DNA of 7,455 nucleotides, taken from NCBI GenBank assembly GCA_038326165.1, contig JBBQJT010000088.1, positions 1 through 7,455 on the forward strand. The letters are read 5' to 3'. Below are positions 1 through 6,594 of this stretch, piece by piece; within the stretch, counting starts at the first letter, position 1, and each line of letters starts with the position of its first letter. This DNA is from JAEUUM01 sp038326165. Its GTDB lineage: Bacteria; Bacteroidota; Bacteroidia; Chitinophagales; Saprospiraceae. The position numbers and the translations under genes are program-made. The notes beneath the pieces are model-generated. The model did not search any database and was not told the origin of the DNA. It was given only the letters and a program-made list of their open reading frames with translations.

Positions 1-18
1 AACAAATAAAACAAAAAT

Positions 19-2514
19 ATGAGAAACGTATTAAAAGCAGCAACCCTCGAAAGCAAGTTCCCCATTTGGGGAGTTGAAATGGGTTGCATTATCTCGAAAG
101 ATGCCGACATAACGGTTGCTTTCAAGGTAGAATTACCCGAATTATTTACAGTGACAGGTAAGGAATACGAAGCAATTCATTCCGCATGGACCAAAGCGAT
201 AAAGGTACTCCCAGATTATTCCATTGTACACAAACAGGATTGGTATATCAAGGAGCAATACGAGCCGGAAGTCAATCACGATATGAGTTTTCTTTCGCGA
301 AGTTTTGAACGTCATTTTAATGAACGTCCTTATTTGAATCACACTTGTTACCTCTTTTTGACCAAGACTACCAAGGAACGTGCTCGGATGCAGAGTAACT
401 TTTCCACTTTGTGCCGTGGTTCTATTATTCCAAAAGAGTTTAAGGATAAGGAGACCATGCTAAAGTTTTTGGAGGCAGTAGGGCAATTTGAACGGATCGT
501 CAACGATGGTGGATTCATTTCACTCACCCGATTGAAAACAGATGATATTGTCGGAACAGAAAACAGTGCCGGAATTGTAGAAAAGTATTTTTCACTTTCA
601 CAGGAAAATACAACTACACTTAAAGACATTACCCTCAAAGCAGAAGAAATGTGTATCGGAGACAAAATACTGTGTTTGCATACCTTGTCGGATGTGGATG
701 ATTTGCCTGGTTCTGTGGGAACTGATATCCGATATGAGAAACTCTCTACCGACCGTTCCGATTGCCGGTTATCGTTTGCCGCTCCCGTGGGATTGTTGCT
801 GTCATGCAACCATATTTACAATCAATACCTGTTTATGGATAACAGTTCCGATAACCTCCAAAAGTTTGAAAAGATGGGGCGCAACATGCATTCGTTATCC
901 AAGTACAGCCGGAGTAACCAAATTAATAAAGAGTGGATTGATAAATACCTGAACGAAGCCCATAGTTATGGGCTTACTTCTATCCGTTGCCATTGTAATG
1001 TGATGGCGTGGAGTGATGACCGTGAAGAATTCAAACATATTAAAAACGATGTTGGAAGTCAACTGGCATTGATGGAATGTAAACCCCGACACAATACCGT
1101 GGATACTCCAACACTCTTTTGGGCAGGCATTCCGGGCAACCAAGCCGATTTCCCTGTTGAAGAAAGTTTCTATACGTTCATTGAACAAGGCGTTTGCTTT
1201 TTCACAGAAGAAACAAACTACAAAAGTTCCGTTTCGCCTTTCGGTATAAAGATGGTAGATCGGTTAACTGGAAAACCCATTCATGTGGACATTTCGGATC
1301 TGCCGATGAAAAAAGGGATTATTACCAACCGAAACAAATTCATTCTCGGTCCATCCGGTAGTGGAAAATCTTTCTTTACCAATCACATGGTACGGCAGTA
1401 TTACGAACAAGGTTCGCACGTTTTGTTGATCGACACAGGTAATAGTTATCTTGGACTTTGCGAAATGATTCATCGAAAAACATTGGGTGAAGATGGAGTC
1501 TATTTCACTTATAGTGAACAAAATCCAATTGCCTTCAATCCTTTTTTTACCGAAGATGGAGTTTATGACATAGAAAAGCGGGAAAGTATCAAAACTTTGA
1601 TCTTGACCTTGTGGAAAAGGGATAACGAACCTCCTACGAGAGCTGAAGAAGTTGCGCTTTCCAATGCAGTCAGTTTGTATATTGAGAAAATTAAAAGCAA
1701 GGAACTGACTCCGAGTTTCAATAGCTTCTATGAATATGTAGAAACAGATTACAGGGAAGTCTTGAATAATAAAAAAGTGCGTGAAAAGGATTTTGATATT
1801 GCCAACTTTTTGAATGTGCTCGAACCGTATTACAAAGGCGGCGAATATAACTACTTGCTAAATTCCGACAAACAGATTGATTTGCTTTCCAAACGATTTA
1901 TCGTTTTCGAACTGGATAACATCAAGGATCATCCCATTTTATTCCCGATTGTCACCATTATTATCATGGAAGTCTTTATCAATAAAATGCGAAGACTGAA
2001 AGGAATCAGAAAAGTTATTCTTATTGAGGAAGCTTGGAAAGCCATTGCCAAAGAAGGGATGGCGGAATATATCAAATACCTTTTTAAAACGGTTCGTAAA
2101 TACTTTGGCGAAGCCATTGTGGTCACACAGGAAGTGGAAGATATCATTGCTTCTCCCATTGTTAAAGAATCCATTATCAATAATTCTGACTGTAAGATAC
2201 TGTTGGATCAGCGCAAGTACATGAACAAATTCGATGCTATTCAAGCACTGCTGGGTCTCACTGAAAAAGAGAAGGCGCAGGTACTTTCCATCAATTTGGC
2301 TAATAATCCGAACCGACTGTACAAAGAGGTTTGGATTGGTTTGGGAGGCACACAATCTGCCGTCTATGCCACGGAAGTCTCCATGGAGGAATATCTGACC
2401 TATACTACCGAAGAATCCGAAAAACTGGAATTATTCAACCTTGTGGAAAAATTGGATGGCGATATAGAATTAGCCATCAAACAGCTTTCCGAAACAAAAC
2501 AGCTTAATAAATGA
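19..2514 (+). CDS. traG: TraG-family conjugation system ATPase (VirB4-like), Bacteroidetes conjugative transposon type
   Basis: 831-residue cytoplasmic ATPase expected to energise assembly of the conjugative type IV secretion channel and DNA/protein transfer. Seen: an N-terminal region of the TraG_N type (about residues 1-60, with FPIWGVEMGCIISK near the start), a middle region ending in a GIPGN block (370-374), a Walker A motif GPSGSGKS (444-451), a Walker B-like VILIEEAW (666-673), a VVTQEVED block (701-708) and NNSDCKILLDQ (721-731), all in the order expected for VirB4/TraG ATPases. The length is close to the roughly 830 residues usual for Bacteroides TraG, so it looks complete. The ATG at 19 follows an A-rich leader and gives the standard family N terminus. 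Walker B carries E-E where many ATPases have D-E; I recall this as normal in this family. It is the first gene of the cluster here and has no predicted membrane segment. It should not be confused with the unrelated TraG/VirD4 coupling protein. Confidence 0.96.
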   Translation: MRNVLKAATLESKFPIWGVEMGCIISKDADITVAFKVELPELFTVTGKEYEAIHSAWTKAIKVLPDYSIVHKQDWYIKEQYEPEVNHDMSFLSRSFERHFNERPYLNHTCYLFLTKTTKERARMQSNFSTLCRGSIIPKEFKDKETMLKFLEAVGQFERIVNDGGFISLTRLKTDDIVGTENSAGIVEKYFSLSQENTTTLKDITLKAEEMCIGDKILCLHTLSDVDDLPGSVGTDIRYEKLSTDRSDCRLSFAAPVGLLLSCNHIYNQYLFMDNSSDNLQKFEKMGRNMHSLSKYSRSNQINKEWIDKYLNEAHSYGLTSIRCHCNVMAWSDDREEFKHIKNDVGSQLALMECKPRHNTVDTPTLFWAGIPGNQADFPVEESFYTFIEQGVCFFTEETNYKSSVSPFGIKMVDRLTGKPIHVDISDLPMKKGIITNRNKFILGPSGSGKSFFTNHMVRQYYEQGSHVLLIDTGNSYLGLCEMIHRKTLGEDGVYFTYSEQNPIAFNPFFTEDGVYDIEKRESIKTLILTLWKRDNEPPTRAEEVALSNAVSLYIEKIKSKELTPSFNSFYEYVETDYREVLNNKKVREKDFDIANFLNVLEPYYKGGEYNYLLNSDKQIDLLSKRFIVFELDNIKDHPILFPIVTIIIMEVFINKMRRLKGIRKVILIEEAWKAIAKEGMAEYIKYLFKTVRKYFGEAIVVTQEVEDIIASPIVKESIINNSDCKILLDQRKYMNKFDAIQALLGLTEKEKAQVLSINLANNPNRLYKEVWIGLGGTQSAVYATEVSMEEYLTYTTEESEKLELFNLVEKLDGDIELAIKQLSETKQLNK

Positions 2515-2595
2515 CACATCAAATAGCAGTTCTAAATTTTCAAAAACTCATAACTTAAAGTTCAATTTTAAACCCATTACAAAAAAACAAAAAAA
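2515..2595 (+). other. AT-rich traG-traI spacer with A-rich translation start region
   Basis: 81-nt non-coding spacer. It holds a TAAATTTT stretch at 2533-2540, which matches the Bacteroidetes -7 consensus TAnnTTTG at all but the final G. No good TTTG -33 element was seen at the right distance, so promoter activity is only a possibility. An 11-nt palindrome, AACTT-A-AAGTT, lies at 2552-2562. The last 16 nt before the traI start are almost all A, the usual Bacteroidetes substitute for a Shine-Dalgarno site. No rho-independent terminator is visible, so read-through from traG is expected. There is no room for a traH-type gene. Confidence 0.5.
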
Positions 2596-3225
2596 ATGAA
2601 AACAAAAATCTTTTTAGCAGCCATTCTTCTGATGAGCTGTATCATGAGCTCCAAGGCACAATTTGTGACATTCGACCCTACGAATCTGGTTCAAAGCATT
2701 GTGAACACAACCAATCAAGTGGTTCAAACCTCTACAACAGCCGCAAATATGGTAAAGAATTTTAAGGAAACGGTTAAGCTGTATGAACAGGGCAAAAAGT
2801 ATTATGATGCACTAAACTCAGTCAATAATTTAGTCAAGGATGCCAAAAAAGTACAGCAAACGATCCTGATGGTTGGTGATATTTCGGACATCTATATCAA
2901 TAACTTTCAAAAAATGCTCAGTGACAAAAACTATACAGTTGAAGAGTTGGGAGCCATTGCTTTTGGTTATGCCAAATTGCTAGAGCAAAGCGGTGATCTG
3001 CTTGCTGAATTAAAAGCAGTAGTCAATGCCAGTGGACTATCCATGACTGACAAAGAACGCATGGATATTATTGATCACACTTACAATTCGGTGAGAAAGT
3101 ACCGCAATTTGGTCAGCTATTACACCAGAAAAAATATTTCAGTTAGTTATCTTCGTTCACAACGAAACGGTGACTCCGACCGGGTGATGGCCTTGTATGG
3201 CAATGCAAACGAAAAATACTGGTAA
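2596..3225 (+). CDS. traI: TraI, DUF4141-type conjugal transfer protein, exported
   Basis: 209-residue exported protein of the Bacteroidetes conjugation apparatus. Seen: a signal peptide (residues 1-21: MKTK, hydrophobic core 5-17, then SSKA with cleavage before Q22), then a mostly helical polar protein. Recognisable family segments are NMVKNFKETVKLYEQGKKYYDA (51-72), the KDAKKVQQTILMVGDI block (81-96), LGAIAFGYAKLLE (118-130), MTDKERMDIID (150-160), and the end ISVSYLRSQR...YGNANEKYW, a conserved DUF4141 C terminus. The exact function is not established; a VirB5/TrbJ-like periplasmic or pilus-associated role is inference from position and export. Cys15 in LMSC loosely resembles a lipobox, but the A-Q cleavage site after residue 21 fits the family better. 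The start at 2596 is set by the signal peptide and the upstream A tract. The stop lies 3 nt before traJ, so the two are probably co-translated. Confidence 0.93.
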   Translation: MKTKIFLAAILLMSCIMSSKAQFVTFDPTNLVQSIVNTTNQVVQTSTTAANMVKNFKETVKLYEQGKKYYDALNSVNNLVKDAKKVQQTILMVGDISDIYINNFQKMLSDKNYTVEELGAIAFGYAKLLEQSGDLLAELKAVVNASGLSMTDKERMDIIDHTYNSVRKYRNLVSYYTRKNISVSYLRSQRNGDSDRVMALYGNANEKYW

Positions 3226-3228
3226 GCC

Positions 3229-4239
3229 ATGTTATTAGCCATTGAATTCGATAACCTACACCAGATATTAAAAAGTCTGTATGTAGAGATGATGCCACTC
3301 TGTTCTAATATGGCAGGTGTTGCCAAAGGAATAGCAGGTCTGGGTGCTTTGTTTTATGTTGCTTCACGGGTGTGGCAATCCTTAGCCAGAGTCGAACCGA
3401 TTGATGTGTATCCACTGCTTCGCCCTTTTGCCATAGGTTTATGTATTATGTTCTTCCCTGTTTTTGTTCTGGGAACTATCAATGGGATATTAAGTCCAAT
3501 TGTCCGAGGAACGAATCAAATGCTGCAGTCGCAAACTTTTGACATGGTCAGCTACCAAAAACAAAAAGACAAGCTGGAATATGATGCTATGATGAAAAAT
3601 CCTGAAAGTGCTTATTTGGTGAACAATGAAGAGTTCGACAAACAGCTGGATGAGTTGGGCTGGAGTCCAAGCGATGTAGCCACCATGACAGGAATGTATG
3701 TCGATAGAGGCATGTACAATATGAAAAAATCCATTCGAGATTTCTTTCGTGAATTACTGGAAATACTGTTTCAAGCGGCTTCGCTGGTAATTGATACTAT
3801 ACGTACTTTCTTTCTGATTGTGCTAGCGATACTCGGACCCATAGCTTTTGCCATTAGTGTTTGGGATGGTTTTCAATCTACCATGACTCAATGGATCACT
3901 CGCTATGTGAGCGTCTATCTCTGGCTTCCGGTGTCTGATTTATTCAGTACCATTCTTGCCAAAATACAAGTATTGATGTTACAGAATGATATTTCCGAAT
4001 TGCAAAACAACCCAAACTATTCTATCGATGCTTCCAATGGTGTATATATCATTTTTATGATTATCGGCATTATTGGGTATTTCACTATACCAACCGTTGC
4101 AGGTTGGATTATTCAGGCAGGCGGCATGGGAAATTATGGTAAAAATGTTAGTAGCACGGCAGGTAAAGCTGGTTCGGTTGCCGGTGGTGTTGCTGGTGCA
4201 GCAACAGGTAATGTCGCTGGGAGGCTTCTTCATAAATAG
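3229..4239 (+). CDS. traJ: TraJ, polytopic inner-membrane conjugation protein (VirB6-like)
   Basis: 336-residue integral inner-membrane protein, the Bacteroidetes TraJ family, considered the VirB6/TrbL-like part of the transfer channel. Seen: hydrophobic segments at about 30-46, 62-83, 167-187, 190-211, 222-245 and 271-295. The conserved ILGPIAFAISVWDGF stretch (201-215) and the ITRYVSVYLWLPVSDLF region (223-239) are typical of the family. Between the second and third segments lies a charged, non-hydrophobic domain (about 90-160), probably one large loop. After the last membrane segment comes a tail rich in Gly, Ala, Ser and Thr (295-336). The N terminus has no cleavable signal. The ATG lies 3 nt after the traI stop (TAA-GCC-ATG), without its own strong ribosome site, suggesting translational coupling. 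The length is normal and the frame is intact. Confidence 0.93.
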   Translation: MLLAIEFDNLHQILKSLYVEMMPLCSNMAGVAKGIAGLGALFYVASRVWQSLARVEPIDVYPLLRPFAIGLCIMFFPVFVLGTINGILSPIVRGTNQMLQSQTFDMVSYQKQKDKLEYDAMMKNPESAYLVNNEEFDKQLDELGWSPSDVATMTGMYVDRGMYNMKKSIRDFFRELLEILFQAASLVIDTIRTFFLIVLAILGPIAFAISVWDGFQSTMTQWITRYVSVYLWLPVSDLFSTILAKIQVLMLQNDISELQNNPNYSIDASNGVYIIFMIIGIIGYFTIPTVAGWIIQAGGMGNYGKNVSSTAGKAGSVAGGVAGAATGNVAGRLLHK

Positions 4240-4292
4240 CATTTATTGGGAATATATAAAACGAGAATTTTAAAATAAAAAACAATAAACAG
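4240..4292 (+). other. AT-rich traJ-traK spacer
   Basis: 53-nt spacer, very AT-rich, with a perfect 10-nt palindrome ATTTTAAAAT at 4267-4276 and an A-rich run ending just before the traK start. No terminator hairpin followed by a T tract and no clear TAnnTTTG box were seen. It most likely serves as the translation initiation region for traK within a continuous transcript. Confidence 0.4.
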
Positions 4293-4916
4293 ATGGAATT
4301 CAAATCATTAAAAAACATTGAAACGAGTTTTAAGCAGATCAGACTCTTCAGTATTATCTTTCTCTGCTTGTGTGCTGTACTTACTGGATATTCTGTGTGG
4401 AGTTCCTACAACTTTGCAGAAGCTCAACGACAGAAAATATATGTATTGGACGGAGGAAAATCCTTGATGCTGGCACTTTCACAAGACCTTTCGCAGAACA
4501 GACCAGTAGAAGCCCGAGAACACGTTAAACGGTTTCATGAACTTTTCTTCACCCTTTCACCCGATAAGAATGCAATAGAAAGTAATATTAAAAGAGCCTT
4601 GTTTCTCTCGGATAAAAGTGCTTTCAACTATTATTCTGATCTATCTGAAAAAGGATATTTCAATAGAATTATTTCAGGAAATATCAATCAAGCCATTCAG
4701 GTGGATAGTGTGATATGCAACTTTGATAAGTATCCTTATCAGGTTATGACTTATGCCCGACAGATGATTATTCGAGAAAGTAATATGACCGAACGGAGCT
4801 TGATTACCCAATGCCAGTTATTTAATTCGGTGCGAAGTGATAATAATCCACAGGGCTTTATCATTGAAGATTTTGTGATTGTAGAAAACATGGACATGAA
4901 AGTTGTAAATAGATAA
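4293..4916 (+). CDS. traK: TraK, single-pass conjugation channel protein (VirB8-like by context)
   Basis: 207-residue bitopic inner-membrane protein of the Bacteroidetes TraK family. Seen: a short cytoplasmic N terminus (MEFKSLKNIETSFKQIR), one membrane span at about 17-38, then a periplasmic domain of about 165 residues. Recognised family features are the ETSFKQIR lead-in, the VLDGGKSLMLAL segment (51-62), the REHVKRFHELFFTLSPD block (75-91), NIKRALFLSD (98-107) and the region around YARQMIIRESNMTERSLITQCQL (154-176). TraK is regarded as the VirB8-like assembly factor of the Bacteroidetes apparatus. That equivalence is from family knowledge and architecture, not from catalytic residues. The start is set by the A-rich upstream tract and the family N terminus. 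The stop is 4 nt before traL, so coupled translation is likely. No sign of truncation. Confidence 0.92.
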   Translation: MEFKSLKNIETSFKQIRLFSIIFLCLCAVLTGYSVWSSYNFAEAQRQKIYVLDGGKSLMLALSQDLSQNRPVEAREHVKRFHELFFTLSPDKNAIESNIKRALFLSDKSAFNYYSDLSEKGYFNRIISGNINQAIQVDSVICNFDKYPYQVMTYARQMIIRESNMTERSLITQCQLFNSVRSDNNPQGFIIEDFVIVENMDMKVVNR

Positions 4917-4920
4917 AGCC

Positions 4921-5178
4921 ATGAAAATAAAAAAGATTTATAAAATCCAAAATTGGATCGAGCTGAAATTGCAAAGATATTGCGCTTCACTTTCTCCGAA
5001 AAAACGAATTATCTCGATAGTGATTATAAGTGCCGTTTTCGGAATTGGTTCTCTTTATATGGGTATAAATGGATTTTCCAATATCAATAGTACGGACAAT
5101 GAACAAATAATGATCCAACATATCAACGAACTGCAACTACATGCGAGAGACAGTATTAACAAACTAAATGAAAAATGA
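4921..5178 (+). CDS. traL: TraL, small single-pass membrane protein (DUF3989-type)
   Basis: 85-residue protein that I assign to the Bacteroidetes TraL/DUF3989 group mainly by position between traK and traM, size and pattern. Seen: a basic amphipathic N terminus (MKIKKIYKIQNWIELKLQRYCASLSPKKR), a single membrane span at about 29-49, and a short polar tail of about 35 residues that would be periplasmic. The L-S-P-K-K-R motif just before the span is the kind of segment expected in the family. The role in conjugation is unknown; it is presumed to be a small component or stabiliser of the inner-membrane complex. It begins 4 nt after the traK stop (TAA-AGCC-ATG), and its last 11 nt overlap the start of traM, which makes it a real member of the operon despite its small size. 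Confidence 0.85.
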   Translation: MKIKKIYKIQNWIELKLQRYCASLSPKKRIISIVIISAVFGIGSLYMGINGFSNINSTDNEQIMIQHINELQLHARDSINKLNEK

Positions 5179-6508
5179 AATGAAAAAAACTAACGTGGGT
5201 GATAAACCTCAACAACAGATGCTGACTGTGGAACAAAAGCAACGTAAAAAAAAGATGCTGATTTATCCCTTGATGTTTATCGTCTTTGGATTATGTATGT
5301 GGTATATATTTTCTCCTTCGAAGTCGGAGAAAGTAAAAGATACCAAAGGATTTAATACTATGATTCCAATGCCCAAAAACAAGGAATTGGTAAGCGACAA
5401 AAAGGCAGCGTATGAACAAGAAAAGCTTGAACGGACAAACGGGCAGCGAATGCGTTCTTTGAAGGATATGGCCTCTGTTTTTAATCAGGAAACAACAGGT
5501 TCGGATAATTCTGATTTGACAAATGAAAATGAATCGAAAATAGCATCTGAATCAAAATCTGAAATGAAGCCAAACTATTCAACTAGAAGTGGTGGTAGCA
5601 GGCAGCCCATTGCCACTATTCAAAGTTCTAACAATGCGTATCAGCAAATCAACCGTAATCTAGGTAGTTTCTTTGAATCCTCGAAAGAGAATTCAGATCT
5701 TGAAAAAAAGAATCAAGGGGTGGAAGCACTTTCTGATAAACTTCAGGAAACGGAAAATCGGAAAAATTCCATTGATGCTCAAATTCAACTAATGGAAAAG
5801 TCGTATGAAATGGCTGCCAAATATATTCCGCAAGGGCAGCAAATGATAGGACAAAATACAGCAAATACCAGCACAGCGAATCCAAGCATGAAAATAAAAG
5901 CTTCCAGTGTTAAGCAAGTGCTTGAACAAACGGTTTCAACATTGCCGCAAGTGTTAAGTGATTCTGCCCGAATTGCTAACAGTAAACAACCGCAAAATAG
6001 TGGGTTCAATACAGCAGGTGGCAATAGTTTAGAAGAAGGCAGAAATACCATAAAAGCCTGTATCTATGAAAATTGTTCGCTAACAAATGGTCGAAGTGTC
6101 CGGCTGCGATTACTTGAAGCCCTACAAGTTCGAACAACCCTTATCCCAAAAAACAGTATGATTTCTGGTGAAGCCAAGATTCAAGGCGACCGATTAAGCA
6201 TTTTGATTCAGTCATTGGAATATCATGGGATGATTATTCCTGTTGAAATAACTATTTATGATACCGATGGTCAGGAAGGTATTTTTATTCCAGGTTCTCA
6301 GGAGATAAATGCGTTCAAAGAAATGGCGGCTGGTATGGGTTCGAATATGGGAACAAACGTCTCATTTACACAGTCTGCTGGTCAACAATTGGTATCAGGG
6401 TTAGGAAAAGGAGTAATTCAAAGTGGTTCTCAGTATCTGTCTAAGAAATTCCAAACCGTTAACGTCAAATTAAAAGCTGGTTATAAGGTCTTGTTACTTT
6501 CTAACTAA
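5168..6508 (+). CDS. traM: TraM, conjugative transposon channel protein (VirB10-like)
   Basis: 446-residue bitopic protein expected to bridge inner membrane and outer-membrane core complex, as VirB10 does. Seen: a cytoplasmic N terminus with a basic QKQRKKKM stretch, one membrane span at about 29-48, the FNTMIPMPK segment (62-70) typical of Bacteroidetes TraM, a Ser/Asn/Gln/Glu-rich linker (about 105-245), a probably coiled-coil stretch (174-215), and the conserved C-terminal TraM domain (about 288-446). That domain runs from IKACIYENCSL through VRLRLLEALQVRTTLIPKNSMISGEAKIQGDRL and IPVEITIYDTDGQEGIFIPGS to the closing KLKAGYKVLLLSN. Start choice: the ATG at 5168 overlaps traL by 11 nt; a second in-frame ATG at 5180, just after the traL stop, would remove only four residues and is equally credible. 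Length is normal for the family. Confidence 0.93.
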   Translation: MKNEMKKTNVGDKPQQQMLTVEQKQRKKKMLIYPLMFIVFGLCMWYIFSPSKSEKVKDTKGFNTMIPMPKNKELVSDKKAAYEQEKLERTNGQRMRSLKDMASVFNQETTGSDNSDLTNENESKIASESKSEMKPNYSTRSGGSRQPIATIQSSNNAYQQINRNLGSFFESSKENSDLEKKNQGVEALSDKLQETENRKNSIDAQIQLMEKSYEMAAKYIPQGQQMIGQNTANTSTANPSMKIKASSVKQVLEQTVSTLPQVLSDSARIANSKQPQNSGFNTAGGNSLEEGRNTIKACIYENCSLTNGRSVRLRLLEALQVRTTLIPKNSMISGEAKIQGDRLSILIQSLEYHGMIIPVEITIYDTDGQEGIFIPGSQEINAFKEMAAGMGSNMGTNVSFTQSAGQQLVSGLGKGVIQSGSQYLSKKFQTVNVKLKAGYKVLLLSN

Positions 6509-6594
6509 AAATAAATTTTTTCAAAAAAGAAACGACATTAAAAATAAAATAAATAATCAGTGAGCATATTAACTCACACTAACAATTGAAAAGA
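6509..6594 (+). other. AT-rich traM-traN spacer with a short inverted repeat
   Basis: 86-nt non-coding spacer. It begins with a TAAATTTT run followed by TTC and six A (6512-6528), resembling the sequence at 2533-2546 before traI. A short inverted repeat, GTGAG (6560-6564) and CTCAC (6573-6577) with an 8-nt loop, lies 17 nt upstream of the traN start. The arms are too short and the following sequence too poor in T for a rho-independent terminator; it could be an operator-like or RNA element, or chance. An A-rich AATTGAAAAGA run precedes traN. Confidence 0.4.

Noticed and set aside
1..9. Possible end of an upstream gene (AAC AAA TAA)
   Set aside because: A traF stop is expected about here, but two codons and a stop in an A-rich leader cannot be distinguished from chance.
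348..809. 153-codon open frame on the - strand
   Set aside because: It lies wholly inside traG, has low-complexity Ser-rich content and no recognisable domain; it is a shadow of the coding bias of traG.
2005..2042. E-E instead of D-E in the TraG Walker B motif as a possible inactivating change
   Set aside because: The I-E-E-A-W form is, as far as I recall, the usual one in Bacteroidetes TraG, and all other motifs are intact.
1939..2355. 138-codon open frame on the - strand
   Set aside because: It is antisense to the most conserved ATPase region of traG, with no family resemblance or start context.
4267..4276. Palindrome ATTTTAAAAT as an operator
   Set aside because: A short A/T-only palindrome in an AT-rich spacer is expected by chance.
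5785..6051. Hydrophobic, cysteine-rich frame on the - strand
   Set aside because: It is antisense to the low-complexity linker of traM; the composition is explained by complementing Gln/Ala/Ser codons.
6512..6528. T-run/A-run inverted repeat after traM as a terminator
   Set aside because: The arms are only A and T with a one-base loop and no GC stem, so it would not form a stable terminator hairpin; traN continues the operon.
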